DNA of 64,000 nucleotides from Luteirhabdus pelagi (lineage in GTDB: Bacteria; Bacteroidota; Bacteroidia; Flavobacteriales; Flavobacteriaceae): the NCBI RefSeq assembly GCF_016827595.1, contig NZ_JAECMS010000001.1, forward strand, positions 1 to 64,000, given 5' to 3'. Positions within the stretch are counted from its first letter, which is position 1; every line of letters begins with the position of its first letter. Under the pieces are notes generated by a model. It saw only the letters and a program-made list of their open reading frames with translations. It was not told the DNA's origin and ran no database searches. The position numbers and the translations under genes were made by a program. Below are positions 32,862-44,920 of the stretch, in pieces.

Positions 32862-33858
32862 ACTAAAAGATATATTACAGCAACTTATTCAGCATAAAAC
32901 GCTTACTAAGACCGAAGCGAAGGAAGTCTTAATTGCTATTTCAGAAGGAAAATTTAGCACTAGCGAAATTGCCGCTTTCATTACAGTTTATATGATGCGA
33001 AATATTTCCCTGGAAGAATTAGAAGGCTTTCGCGATGCCTTATTGGAACTTTGCATTCCCATGCGTTTTGACGGAATTGATACTATCGATCTCTGTGGAA
33101 CGGGTGGCGATGGTAAGAATACGTTTAATATTTCAACCTTGGCGTCGATGGTGACGGCCGGCGCAGGTGTTCCCGTTACCAAACATGGCAATTATGGCGT
33201 TTCCTCGGTAAGCGGTAGTAGCAATGTGCTGGAAGCCCTCGGTGTCACATTGAGCAATGATCGCACTATTTTGGAGCGTTGTTTGGAAGAAGCGAATATT
33301 TGTGTCCTGCATGCCCCACTCTTTCACCCAGCGATGAAAACTGTGGGCCCGATTCGACGGGAACTTGGCGTGAAGACGTTCTTCAACATGCTTGGTCCAC
33401 TCGTAAATCCAGCCTTCCCGAAATATCAAATGATCGGTGTTTTCAATCTCGAACTGGCGCGTTTATACGAATATCTGCACCAAAACGGTGACAAGGAGTA
33501 TAGCATTGTTCATGCCCTGGATGGCTACGATGAAATTTCATTGACCGGTCCTGCAAAAGTGCTTACAAACGAACGAGAACTATATGTCGAAGCCGAAACC
33601 TTTGGTGTTGAGAGCATCACGCCCCAGGAAATTTTTGGTGGCGGAACGGTCGATGCATCTGCAGCCTTATTTCTTAAAATATTGGAAGGCGAAGGCACGA
33701 CAGCACAGCAAAACGTAGTCTGCGCAAATGCTGCAGTAGCAATTGCAACCGCGACGAAGTGTTCCTTGAATGAAGGGTTTGGAAAAGCACAGGAATCGTT
33801 GGTTTCAGGAAAGGCGCTGCAATCGCTTCAACAACTTCAAAAAATCACGAATTTATGA
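32854..33858 (+). CDS. trpD: Anthranilate phosphoribosyltransferase
   Basis: This enzyme transfers phosphoribose from PRPP to anthranilate. The GTG at 32854 gives 334 residues, the usual size, and starts VNKLKDILQQLIQHKTLT like other TrpD proteins; the open frame runs upstream to 32734, but that portion overlaps trpG and has no homologous look. The PRPP-binding motif LCGTGGDGKNTFNIST has GTGGDG at residues 82-87; KHGNYGVSSVSGS and the substrate-side VHALDGYDEIS follow. Its stop overlaps the trpC start by 4 bp (ATGA). Confidence 0.95.
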   Translation: MNKLKDILQQLIQHKTLTKTEAKEVLIAISEGKFSTSEIAAFITVYMMRNISLEELEGFRDALLELCIPMRFDGIDTIDLCGTGGDGKNTFNISTLASMVTAGAGVPVTKHGNYGVSSVSGSSNVLEALGVTLSNDRTILERCLEEANICVLHAPLFHPAMKTVGPIRRELGVKTFFNMLGPLVNPAFPKYQMIGVFNLELARLYEYLHQNGDKEYSIVHALDGYDEISLTGPAKVLTNERELYVEAETFGVESITPQEIFGGGTVDASAALFLKILEGEGTTAQQNVVCANAAVAIATATKCSLNEGFGKAQESLVSGKALQSLQQLQKITNL

Positions 33859-34634
33859 GCATTCTGAAAAAAATTACCGATTACAAACGAATGGAAGTAG
33901 CGGCCATGATGAATACGTTACCGCTTTCCCTTTTGAAAAAGTCAGCGTATTACGACGAATCATGCATTCCATTTTCTGATGTTTTCTCGCAAGGTTTTGG
34001 GATTATTGCCGAGCACAAACGCAAGTCGCCCAGCAAAGGGCTTATCAACAATCAAATCGGCGTACAGGAAGTTGTAGAAGGATATGAAACAGCTGACGCA
34101 AAAGCACTTTCGGTTCTTACTGATACCCATTTTTTCGGAGGAGCGTTAGAAGATTTAGTATTGGCAAGACAGCATTGTTCACTCCCTATTCTTAGGAAAG
34201 AATTTATCGTAGATCCCTATCAAATCCATGAAGCGAAGGCCTACGGTGCCGATGCCATTTTATTGATAGCCGCATGCTTATCGGAAGAAGAGCTTATTTC
34301 CTTTTCGGCCTTGGCGAAATCGATTGGGTTGGATGTGTTGGCAGAAATACATAATGAAGAGGAATTGGAGCATTGCCTATTACCATCCATAGATATGATT
34401 GGTGTGAACAATAGAAATCTAAAAACATTTCAGGTTTCCATTGAAACGAGTATATCACTTGCTAGCAAGATTCCTTCTTCCTATGTGAAGATTTCTGAAA
34501 GCGGCATTAGCGATGCCAAAACAATTAAAACCCTTCGAGAACATGGGTATCAAGGCTTTTTGATTGGTGAATGTTTTATGAAGGAAACACATCCGGGAAC
34601 GGCCTTGCAAAACCTGTTAAACGAGCTATCATGA
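33855..34634 (+). CDS. trpC: Indole-3-glycerol phosphate synthase
   Basis: The 259-residue (beta/alpha)8 barrel closes the indole ring. Recognised by IIAEHKRKSPSKG (residues 50-62, with the catalytic Lys), LSVLTDTHFFGG, ILRKEFIVDPYQ, ADAILLIAACL, GVNNRNLKTF and ISESGISDAKTI. The enzyme is separate from TrpF here, unlike the fused enterobacterial protein. It overlaps the preceding stop by 4 bp and the trpF start by 4 bp. Confidence 0.96.
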   Translation: MSILKKITDYKRMEVAAMMNTLPLSLLKKSAYYDESCIPFSDVFSQGFGIIAEHKRKSPSKGLINNQIGVQEVVEGYETADAKALSVLTDTHFFGGALEDLVLARQHCSLPILRKEFIVDPYQIHEAKAYGADAILLIAACLSEEELISFSALAKSIGLDVLAEIHNEEELEHCLLPSIDMIGVNNRNLKTFQVSIETSISLASKIPSSYVKISESGISDAKTIKTLREHGYQGFLIGECFMKETHPGTALQNLLNELS

Positions 34635-35257
34635 AATTAAAAGTGAAAGTGTGCGGCATAAAATATAATACAAAGGCTGTAGCCGACTTACAACCTGATT
34701 ATTTAGGATTTATCTTCTATGAAGGCAGTCCGAGGTATGTCGAAAAAACTGATAGTGCTATTCCAGATTTCATTAAGAAAGTTGGGGTTTTTGTACAGGA
34801 AAAGATTGAAAAGATAGCGAACATCGTAGCTGCAAATGAATTGGAGGTAGTGCAACTACACGGAAAGGAAGATATAAAGTATGCTGAAGTTCTTCGGAAG
34901 CAGATACCGAAACAAGTTAAGATATGGAAGGTATTTCATATAGGAAACGAATTTGATTTCGATCAACTCGCTCCTTTTGAACCCTTTGTAGATGCCTTTC
35001 TATTCGATACCAAAAGTGAAGCCCTGGGAGGTTCTGGGAAACGCTTTTCATGGCAGGTATTGCAACAATACCCTTCCAAGAAACCCATAATTCTTAGTGG
35101 TGGAATAGGAGAAGAACATCTTTCAGAATTGAAAGCATTTATAGCACAAGACAGAATTCCCATTCACGCCATTGATGTTAACAGCAAATTTGAAACACGG
35201 CCCGGACATAAAGACACCAATGCCCTAAAACGATTTATAGATGAAATATCAAGTTGA
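34631..35257 (+). CDS. trpF: Phosphoribosylanthranilate isomerase
   Basis: The 208-residue barrel catalyses the Amadori rearrangement between TrpD and TrpC. The start at 34631 (ATGA overlap with trpC) gives MKLKVKVCGIKYN with the catalytic Cys8; the frame upstream to 34571 is inside trpC. Further family marks are YLGFIFYEGSPRYV, VGVFVQEK, VQLHGKED, FLFDTKSEALGGSGKRFSW and LSGGIGEEH. Its 3' end overlaps trpB by 17 bp. Confidence 0.95.
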   Translation: MKLKVKVCGIKYNTKAVADLQPDYLGFIFYEGSPRYVEKTDSAIPDFIKKVGVFVQEKIEKIANIVAANELEVVQLHGKEDIKYAEVLRKQIPKQVKIWKVFHIGNEFDFDQLAPFEPFVDAFLFDTKSEALGGSGKRFSWQVLQQYPSKKPIILSGGIGEEHLSELKAFIAQDRIPIHAIDVNSKFETRPGHKDTNALKRFIDEISS

Positions 35258-36422
35258 TGATAACGGATATTACGGCGCCTATGGAGGTGCCTTTATCCCA
35301 GAAATGTTATATCCGAATGTTGAAAGATTACGAAAGGAGTATCGGAACATAATCGAAGATGATGGCTTTCGAAAGGAATTTCAAGAACTCTTGAAAGAAT
35401 ATGTGGGGCGCCCGACCCCATTGTATTTTGCCAAGCGCCTTTCAGAAAAGTACAACACAAAGATTTACCTTAAACGTGAAGATCTCTGCCATACGGGCGC
35501 CCACAAGATCAATAATACCATCGGACAGATACTGTTGGCAAAACGCCTCGGCAAGAAACGCATCATTGCTGAAACGGGCGCTGGTCAGCATGGCGTGGCC
35601 ACCGCAACTGTTTGTGCCTTGATGGGAATCGACTGTTTTGTGTATATGGGGGAAGTGGATATGGAGCGACAAGCACCCAACGTGGCACGAATGAAAATGC
35701 TAGGCGCAGAAGTGATTCCTGCAAGCAGCGGAAGTAAGACACTAAAGGATGCTACCAATGAAGCCATTCGCGATTGGATTAACAATCCCGAGGATACCCA
35801 TTACATTATTGGAAGTGTGGTAGGACCACATCCCTATCCAGATATGGTAACGCAGTTTCAAAAGGTTATTTCGGAAGAAATGCAGCAACAACTAAAAGAG
35901 AAAGAAGGCATCGAAGACCCCAATTACATTATTGCCTGTGTGGGGGGCGGCAGTAATGCTGCTGGTGCTTTTTATCAGTATCTAGAAAATGAAGCTGTTA
36001 CCCTTGTCGCTGTGGAAGCCGCTGGAAAAGGAATCGATTCTGGTGAAAGTGCAGCGACTTCGGTATTGGGATCGCCGGGTGTTATTCACGGTAGTAAAAC
36101 GCTGTTGATGCAGACAGAGGATGGACAAATTACCGAGCCCTATTCTATTTCGGCAGGACTTGACTATCCTGGAGTTGGTCCATTACACGCCCATCTTCGA
36201 GATTCGAATCGTGCGAAGTTTCTCAGCGCCACCGATGCAGAAGCCATGGAAGCTGGTCTTCAACTATGCAAACTGGAGGGGATTATACCGGCCATCGAAA
36301 CGAGTCACGCCCTGGCAGCCTTAGACCAAATGAGTTTTCAGCATGAAGATATTATCGTCATTAACCTCAGCGGTCGTGGCGACAAGGATTTAGACACCTA
36401 CATTCACTATTTTAATTTATAG
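35241..36422 (+). CDS. trpB: Tryptophan synthase beta subunit
   Basis: The 393-residue PLP enzyme joins indole and serine. The PLP lysine is Lys89 in HTGAHKINNT; the phosphate-binding GGGSNAAG, the glutamate-bearing AETGAGQHG and the C-terminal LSGRGDKD are all present. It is of the common TrpB1 type (opening DDNGYYGAYGGAFIPE). The gene overlaps trpF by 17 bp and is followed by trpA after 3 bp, so alpha and beta subunits are made together. Confidence 0.97.
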   Translation: MKYQVDDNGYYGAYGGAFIPEMLYPNVERLRKEYRNIIEDDGFRKEFQELLKEYVGRPTPLYFAKRLSEKYNTKIYLKREDLCHTGAHKINNTIGQILLAKRLGKKRIIAETGAGQHGVATATVCALMGIDCFVYMGEVDMERQAPNVARMKMLGAEVIPASSGSKTLKDATNEAIRDWINNPEDTHYIIGSVVGPHPYPDMVTQFQKVISEEMQQQLKEKEGIEDPNYIIACVGGGSNAAGAFYQYLENEAVTLVAVEAAGKGIDSGESAATSVLGSPGVIHGSKTLLMQTEDGQITEPYSISAGLDYPGVGPLHAHLRDSNRAKFLSATDAEAMEAGLQLCKLEGIIPAIETSHALAALDQMSFQHEDIIVINLSGRGDKDLDTYIHYFNL

Positions 36423-36425
36423 AAA

Positions 36426-37187
36426 ATGAATCGCATTCAACAGTTATTTCAACAAGATAAAAAATTGGTATCGGTCTATTTCACGGCTGGCTACCCTAAG
36501 TTGGATGATACCATTCCTATTTTGGAAGCTTTACAGGAAAGTGGTGTAGATTTGGTTGAAATCGGACTTCCCTATAGCGATCCGTTAGCCGATGGTCCGA
36601 CCATACAAGCGAGCGCGACACAAGCGCTCAAAAACGGAATGACCACCGAGCTGCTGTTTCAACAATTAGAGCTTATTCGGGAAAAAATTCACATTCCATT
36701 AATCTTGATGGGATACTTCAACCCTATTCTGCAGTTTGGAGTGGAGAAGTTCTGCAAACGATGTGAAGCGATTGGAATTGATGGTATAATCCTTCCCGAT
36801 TTGCCTTTGGAGGTTTATTTAAACGACTTCAAGGAACTTTTCGAACAGTATGATCTTTTCAACATACTGCTCATTACCCCTTCCACTTCAACGGAAAGAA
36901 TTCGTATGATTGATCAACACACCAAAGGTTTTCTCTATATGGTGAGTAGTGCAAGTACAACTGGAAAGCAAGCGGCATTCGGAAGTTCGCAACGGGAATA
37001 TTTCACCCGAATCGATGCTATGAAACTAAAACATCCAAAATTGGTAGGATTTGGTATTTACGATAAGAACAGCTTTCAAGCTGCCACTGAGTTTGCAAAC
37101 GGTGCAATAGTAGGAAGTGCATATATAAAATTTTTAACTGAAAACCCTATTGGAGAAACATCTTCATTCGTATCGAAACTCCGCTAA
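36426..37187 (+). CDS. trpA: Tryptophan synthase alpha subunit
   Basis: The 253-residue barrel cleaves indole-3-glycerol phosphate and channels indole to TrpB. The catalytic acids are Glu45 and Asp56 in VEIGLPYSDPLADGP. Further marks are FNPILQFGVEKFCKRC, GIILPDLPLEV, LLITPSTSTERI and the phosphate site VGFGIYDKNSFQ and ANGAIVGSA. It is the last gene of the operon; only 11 bp separate its stop from that of the convergent sugar permease gene, and AAACGAACTTCGTTT spanning the gap is the only terminator-like element. Confidence 0.95.
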   Translation: MNRIQQLFQQDKKLVSVYFTAGYPKLDDTIPILEALQESGVDLVEIGLPYSDPLADGPTIQASATQALKNGMTTELLFQQLELIREKIHIPLILMGYFNPILQFGVEKFCKRCEAIGIDGIILPDLPLEVYLNDFKELFEQYDLFNILLITPSTSTERIRMIDQHTKGFLYMVSSASTTGKQAAFGSSQREYFTRIDAMKLKHPKLVGFGIYDKNSFQAATEFANGAIVGSAYIKFLTENPIGETSSFVSKLR

Positions 37188-37198
37188 ACGAACTTCGT

Positions 37199-38500
37199 TT
37201 ATGCACCCATACGAATCACTCTTCTAGAGAATACAAATATGTACCCATAACAAAGCACGATAAGAATAAAGGCTATTTTAAAACCAACGCCATCCACCAG
37301 CGCGCCAAACAGAGGTGGAACGACCGCTCCTCCAAAAATAGCGGTACAAAGCAAACCTGAAACCTGAGGTTTCGCATCGCCCTGACCTTCTAAGGTTAAG
37401 GTGAAGATGGTAGGAAACATGATACTATTAAAAAGCCCCACCGACAGTATTGCGAACATGGATACCAATCCGATTGTATTCATGGATACTGCAATCATCA
37501 TAACAGCAAATACGGCGAAAATCGCGAGTACTTTTGACGGCAATAGCAAACGTGTTAGCAGACTACCGATAAAGCGTCCGACCATCGCGCCTCCCCAATA
37601 CAGAAACACGAAACTCCCAACTACTGCTTTTCCATCAATCTGCTGTAAATCGCCTACCGAGAAAACACTGGCGATAGTATTCATGAAATCGCTGTTCCGA
37701 ATGGTGCCAACCAGATTCATATCCAAAAAATAATTCACCAAATAGCTGCCAATAGCCACCTCAGCACCAACATAGAGAAAAATTCCAATAGCACCCCAAA
37801 CGGTTTTTGGATTTTTCAAAACGGTGAGATACCCCCTTTCGGGTACTTCTTTTAAGATCTTCGGAAGATTGACGAATAAAAAGAATACCGCTAATAATCC
37901 AATAGCTCCGGCTAACCACAAAAAGGGCTGTTGCACTGCAGCGGCTTCAGAAACGTAGTACGACTGACGTTCGACTTCGGTCAATACTTCAATCTCTTGC
38001 GTATTTTTGATGGTATCGCTTAATAAATAGGCTGCTCCTACAATTGGTGCTAAGGTTGTGCCGAGACTATTGAACGCTTGGGCTAGGTTCAATCTACTCG
38101 AGGCGCCTCCTTCATCCCCTAAAACCGCCACATAGGGATTGGCAGCCACCTGAAGAATCGTGATGCCACCCGCTAGCATAAAATACGCTAATAAGAACAC
38201 TGAGAACAACCGTTCACCAGCCGCTGGATAAAACAACAAACAGCCAATCGCCATAGTTGCTAAACCAACAAATATTCCCCGCTGGTATCCGATTCGCGAT
38301 AGCAATGCGCCCGCAGGAATCGATAATACCAAATACGCCAAGAAAAAGGCAAATTGTACTAGTCCTGCCTGAAAATAACTGAGTTCAAATACATCCTTAA
38401 GTCTCGGAATCAGGCTATCGACCAATACGGTAATGAATCCCCAAAGGAAAAACAATGTCGATACGATAATGAAAGGCAGGGTAAACTTTTGTTTGGACAC
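37199..38500 (-). CDS. FucP/GluP-type sugar:proton MFS transporter
   Basis: The 433-residue product has twelve membrane helices and the marks of the fucose/glucose-galactose permease family: FLWGFITVLVDSLIPRLKDVF at the start (second half differs from classic FucP), QAGLVQFAFFLAYLVLSIPAG, and ILQVAANPYVAVLG. It should import a monosaccharide with protons. It lies 2 bp behind the aspartylglucosaminidase-type gene in an operon that also has an alpha-mannosidase, so mannose or N-acetylglucosamine released from N-glycans is a likely substrate. The precise sugar cannot be read from sequence. Confidence 0.9.
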   Translation of the reverse strand: MSKQKFTLPFIIVSTLFFLWGFITVLVDSLIPRLKDVFELSYFQAGLVQFAFFLAYLVLSIPAGALLSRIGYQRGIFVGLATMAIGCLLFYPAAGERLFSVFLLAYFMLAGGITILQVAANPYVAVLGDEGGASSRLNLAQAFNSLGTTLAPIVGAAYLLSDTIKNTQEIEVLTEVERQSYYVSEAAAVQQPFLWLAGAIGLLAVFFLFVNLPKILKEVPERGYLTVLKNPKTVWGAIGIFLYVGAEVAIGSYLVNYFLDMNLVGTIRNSDFMNTIASVFSVGDLQQIDGKAVVGSFVFLYWGGAMVGRFIGSLLTRLLLPSKVLAIFAVFAVMMIAVSMNTIGLVSMFAILSVGLFNSIMFPTIFTLTLEGQGDAKPQVSGLLCTAIFGGAVVPPLFGALVDGVGFKIAFILIVLCYGYIFVFSRRVIRMGA

Positions 38501-38502
38501 GC

Positions 38503-39501
38503 TTATTCTGTTTTTAGATGAAAGGCAGCTTCTTTTCGAGTATTGGTTCCGTTGCGATATTCCATCATGGCAAAGCCTTGCTGTAGACTAAAACTACCGG
38601 TTTCACCTGCTTTGTTGATGGCAATGTAGGCAATCTGAAAATCGGATAGGTTTTTTGCGGTTTTTACGGTTCGCATCACGGCCGCTTCACAAGCTTGCTG
38701 CGGACTCATACCATTGCGCATCAATTCAACGATTAGGAAACTACCTACTTTTTTCATGATTTCTTCACCCAAACCAGTTCCAGCAGCACCACCAACTTCA
38801 TTATCTACGTATAGACCACTTCCGATTATCGGGGAATCCCCTACCCGACCCATCATCTTATATGCCAAACCAGAGGTTGTACACGCGCCTGCGATATCAC
38901 CATTTTTATCGAGCGTGAGCATACCGATGGTATCATGGTTTTCAATATTGATGATCGGCTTATACTCCTTCTCCTTTAACCATTCCTGGTAGGCCTCTTG
39001 TGAAGCTTCGGTCATAAGGTTCTCTTTCTTGAATCCTTGCGTATAGGCAAACTGCTCTGCTCCTTCGCCTGCCAACATAACGTGAGGGGTTTCTTCCATG
39101 ACCTTTCGCGCCAAGCGTGCCACGTTTGTAATATTTTCAACACACACCACCGCACCAGCATTTCCATTGGGTGCCATGACACAGGCATCTAGAGTAACTC
39201 GGCCTTCCCGATCGGGTGCGCCCCCTTTTCCCACAGTGGTATTCTTAAGATTTTCCTCTTCTACCGATACCCCATCAATGACCGCATCTAACGCATTTTT
39301 ACCATTCTGCAAGGCCAATCCAGCGGTTTCGTTGGCTTTTGAAAAGCCCCAAGTACAGATTGCGATCTCGCCTGGTTTTACCATAGGTTTTTTTGTTTTT
39401 TCATCATTTTTTTGGGTTTCATTACATCCAATAGCAAAAACGCCAATACCAGCTGCCACTCCGGCTTGGGTAGTCGATTTTAGAAAAGTTCGTCGTTTCA
39501 T
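38503..39501 (-). CDS. N4-(beta-N-acetylglucosaminyl)-L-asparaginase
   Basis: This 332-residue Ntn hydrolase cuts the bond between asparagine and the first GlcNAc of an N-glycan. The N-terminus is a Tat signal (KRRTFLKSTTQAG) with a following AIGC that might be a lipobox. The self-cleavage site and nucleophile are HDTIGMLTLD with Thr191, after which the beta subunit starts; GLAYKMMGRVGDSPIIG carries the substrate-binding residues, and GGAAGTGLGEE follows. The same fold includes isoaspartyl peptidases, but the length, Tat signal and neighbours favour glycosylasparaginase. It overlaps the GH92 stop by one base. Confidence 0.88.
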   Translation of the reverse strand: MKRRTFLKSTTQAGVAAGIGVFAIGCNETQKNDEKTKKPMVKPGEIAICTWGFSKANETAGLALQNGKNALDAVIDGVSVEEENLKNTTVGKGGAPDREGRVTLDACVMAPNGNAGAVVCVENITNVARLARKVMEETPHVMLAGEGAEQFAYTQGFKKENLMTEASQEAYQEWLKEKEYKPIINIENHDTIGMLTLDKNGDIAGACTTSGLAYKMMGRVGDSPIIGSGLYVDNEVGGAAGTGLGEEIMKKVGSFLIVELMRNGMSPQQACEAAVMRTVKTAKNLSDFQIAYIAINKAGETGSFSLQQGFAMMEYRNGTNTRKEAAFHLKTE

Positions 39502-42431
39502 CAGTCAATACTTAATTCGTCAATAAAAATCCAAGCCGTACCATCATATTCATATCCCAGATGCCATGAAGGTACTTTGCCAATGGTCTCTGCGGTAAGC
39601 TTCACATAACGTCCCTGTGTTTCAGAAAACGTAATAGCTACCGCTTCAATCCGTACTTCTTCATCTTTATTTGCGCCCGCCAATTCCTTTTCCGAAAGAG
39701 AACGCCACTCCTTCCCATCAGATGAAACTTCAATTTTTATTTCACTAGGAAGAAAGATCCAACTTCTTTGGTCCTGAAGGAAGGCGGTTGAGATTTGATC
39801 AATCGTTTTTTCTTCACCCAAATCGACTATCGCCACTACATCTTGGTTTTGATAGCCTTGCCATGCCCCGGTACGGAAATCGCGGGTGCCACGAATGCCA
39901 TCGATTAATGCCTTTTCACCACCGGCGCTGTATTCATTGGCATATTGACTCTTTAGTTGAATATCGATATCCGGATTGATTTTGTAAAATGAAGTCGTAA
40001 TCAACTCACTACGCTTTCCATTCTTTTCAGCATATACCATCAGGTTCCCATTTGTCTTAATGTGAAGCGGATTGCTATAGTTCAAGACTTCACCGTCGTT
40101 CCATTGGTAATAGATCTTGGCTTCTGTATCTACATGAGCAAGCTGAATACTTGTTTTCTCCTGAAAGGCCACTTCGCCTTTACTAATAAATGGTGCTGGC
40201 ACAATCAGGTGATCTTTAATTTCAGTTGTGGGTACTTCAGTGTCCTTTGTAGCCCAATCAGTTGGTGTGTCCGACATTTTGAATGAAAGCGTTCCGCCAT
40301 TCATAAGCTCTTCGTGGGTAATATAGCTTCGTCCTAAAGCTTCCCCATTCAACACAACATTTTCAATATATTTTTTTCCTTCTACCGCTCCTTCTGCTTC
40401 AATCGTGAAGCTATTTCCGTTTTCCAGTTGAAGCGTTGCTCTAGAAATGATGGGTGAACCAATAATATATTGATTGCTCCCAGGCGTAACCGGATAGAAA
40501 CCAAGGGCTGAAAATATATACCAAGCGCTCATCTGACCGCAATCCTCATTTCCTGAAATACCATCGGGTTCGTTGGTGTAAAGTGTGGTCAGGATTTCAT
40601 GAACTTTTTCCTGTGTTTTATGTGGCTTGTTGATGAAGTTGTACAGGTAAGCCATATGGTGACTCGGTTCATTACCATGAGCATACTGACCGATAAGGCC
40701 TGTAATGTCTGCCTGATGACGACCAGCCGTTTCGTTTTTTGCGGTGAAGAGTTCACCTAAATGATTTTCATACGCTTTTTTTCCACCCATGAGTGAAATA
40801 TGACCCGCAATGTCCTGTGGTACATATAAGCTATACTGCCATGCATTCGCTTCGGTATAGTTGAAGTTCACTTCATAAGGGTCGAATGGTCCGAACCACG
40901 TATTGCGAAAACGTCCCCGCATGAAATTGGTAGATGGATCGAAGACATTCTTGTAGAACTGCGCCCTTTTGATGTACGTTTCAAAGGTGCCGGAATTCCC
41001 CATCTTCTTCGCCATTTGTGCAATGGTCCAATCGTCGTAGGCATATTCGAGCGTTTTGGACACCGATTCACTCTCCTCTTCAACAGGAATAAAACCGTTA
41101 TTACGATAGCTTTCCAAGCCCAATTTGTTCTGTTCGGCTGAATTTTTCATTGCCTTCAGCGCTTTTTCGGCATCAAAATCACCGATTCCTTTTAAATAGG
41201 CATCAGCAATTACGGATATACCATGATAGCCAATCATACACCCCGTATAGTTTGCGGATAGGTCCCAAATAGGAATGATGCCTCCCTCTTCATACTTCGC
41301 TAGCATAGTTTTGACAAAATCGTTGGTTCGCTCCTGTTCGATAATCGTGTAGAGTGGATGTGTAGCGCGATACGTATCCCAAAGGGAAAATACGGTGTAG
41401 TAGTTGAACGCATCGGATTGGTGTATCTTCAAATCCATTCCGCGATAGCGTCCGTCCACATCCTGGTACAGGTTTGGTGCTAGCATTGTATGGTATAAGG
41501 CTGTATAGAAGATAGTTTTTCTATCGGTATTGGATTCTTCGATCATAATTTTTAAAAGCTGATTATTCCATGCTTTTATGGCTTCTTCCCGAACCTGATC
41601 GAAGGATTTTTTACCGATTTCCATGCGCATATTGCGCTCGGCGCCGGCTTCATCGACTGCCGAGATGCCAACTTTCACCACGATGGGTTCATTGGATGGA
41701 TTGTTGAATTGAAGTGCTGCTTTGACCGCTTCACCTGTATCTTCAAAATTCTGATAGGTGTAATTTTCAATAGGATGCGAGAACTCAATATAATAAAAAA
41801 GCCGTTGATCTTCAGCCCACGCCTTTGAATGTCGATACCCTGAAATAGATGTGTTTGAGCGCTTTGTAATGTTGAAATCCAATAGTCGATCCCGATGCTC
41901 CAAATCCAAGATTACGATTTGATTCTCTGCGGAAGGAAAGGTGTAGCGGTGCATTCCGGCTCTTTCGGTTGTAGTAAGCTCTACCAATATATCGGTACTA
42001 TCCAGCTTTACCCTATAATAGCCTGCTGTAGCAGTTTCATCTTCATGTCTGAAATGCGCACGATATCCCTTTGACCCATCTGCGCCATTATTGAAGACTA
42101 CTTCATTCGTTGGCATCAGTAGAATATCACCATAATCGCTAACTCCAGTTCCGCTTAAATGCGTGTGCGAAAATCCATAAATATAGGAATCGCTAAAATG
42201 ATACCCACTACAACCATCCCATCCTTCCAATCGCGTATCCGGACTCAGCTGTACCATTCCAAATGGCATGGTAGCTCCGGGATAGGTATGACCATGACCA
42301 CCGGTACCGATAAAGGGATTTACAAATTGTGTCAGATCGTTAGGTGCTGCCGATGTGGTATTTTTCTGTTGTGAAAAAGAAATTTGACCAATAAGAAATA
42401 ATATAATCGAGAGGAGGATACTTCGAATCAT
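39501..42431 (-). CDS. GH92 alpha-mannosidase with CBM32-like domain
   Basis: The 976-residue secreted enzyme starts with a signal peptide (SILLSIILFLIGQISFS). The GH92 fold covers about residues 32-735, recognised by FVNPFIGTGGHGHTYPGATM, GMVQLSPDTR, HTHLSGTGVSDYGD, SLWDTYRATHPLYT and GNEDCGQMSAWYIFSALGFYPV, where the Glu/Asp of GNEDCGQ belong to the active site. It is calcium dependent in known members and removes alpha-linked mannose. A chitobiase-type C-terminal fold (about 745-820) and a discoidin/CBM32-like domain (about 830-970; GYQNQDVVAIVDLG, IEVSSDGKEWRSL) follow. It begins a three-gene operon for N-glycan use. Confidence 0.95.
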   Translation of the reverse strand: MIRSILLSIILFLIGQISFSQQKNTTSAAPNDLTQFVNPFIGTGGHGHTYPGATMPFGMVQLSPDTRLEGWDGCSGYHFSDSYIYGFSHTHLSGTGVSDYGDILLMPTNEVVFNNGADGSKGYRAHFRHEDETATAGYYRVKLDSTDILVELTTTERAGMHRYTFPSAENQIVILDLEHRDRLLDFNITKRSNTSISGYRHSKAWAEDQRLFYYIEFSHPIENYTYQNFEDTGEAVKAALQFNNPSNEPIVVKVGISAVDEAGAERNMRMEIGKKSFDQVREEAIKAWNNQLLKIMIEESNTDRKTIFYTALYHTMLAPNLYQDVDGRYRGMDLKIHQSDAFNYYTVFSLWDTYRATHPLYTIIEQERTNDFVKTMLAKYEEGGIIPIWDLSANYTGCMIGYHGISVIADAYLKGIGDFDAEKALKAMKNSAEQNKLGLESYRNNGFIPVEEESESVSKTLEYAYDDWTIAQMAKKMGNSGTFETYIKRAQFYKNVFDPSTNFMRGRFRNTWFGPFDPYEVNFNYTEANAWQYSLYVPQDIAGHISLMGGKKAYENHLGELFTAKNETAGRHQADITGLIGQYAHGNEPSHHMAYLYNFINKPHKTQEKVHEILTTLYTNEPDGISGNEDCGQMSAWYIFSALGFYPVTPGSNQYIIGSPIISRATLQLENGNSFTIEAEGAVEGKKYIENVVLNGEALGRSYITHEELMNGGTLSFKMSDTPTDWATKDTEVPTTEIKDHLIVPAPFISKGEVAFQEKTSIQLAHVDTEAKIYYQWNDGEVLNYSNPLHIKTNGNLMVYAEKNGKRSELITTSFYKINPDIDIQLKSQYANEYSAGGEKALIDGIRGTRDFRTGAWQGYQNQDVVAIVDLGEEKTIDQISTAFLQDQRSWIFLPSEIKIEVSSDGKEWRSLSEKELAGANKDEEVRIEAVAITFSETQGRYVKLTAETIGKVPSWHLGYEYDGTAWIFIDELSID

Positions 42432-42480
42432 GATAGCAAGATAGGAAAAGTTGAAAAATGATTTAGGTATTCATGAAATA

Positions 42481-42510
42481 AAAACGACCTCTGAAAAGAG
42501 GCCGTTTTTT
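42481..42510. terminator. Hairpin terminator after katG
   Basis: AACGACCTCT (42483-42492) and AGAGGCCGTT (42497-42506) pair with a single mismatch around GAAA, with A runs on the left and T runs on the right. On the - strand it lies 20 bp behind the katG stop and ends in a T run, so it serves katG. Confidence 0.8.
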
Positions 42511-42530
42511 AAATTAATATGATGAAATAA

Positions 42531-44819
<2,289 letters not shown>

Positions 44820-44920
44820 TTACAATTCTTATAAGAGATTCGGGTGAAATGTTAATTTATTTGATTTATTTTAACATTGAATTTCATTATACTGTAATTA
44901 ATCTCCTGTGTATGATACAG

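Noticed and set aside
37185-37201. AAACGAACTTCGTTT between trpA and the permease as a full terminator
   Set aside because: Only about five pairs and no T run on either side; noted under trpA but not called.
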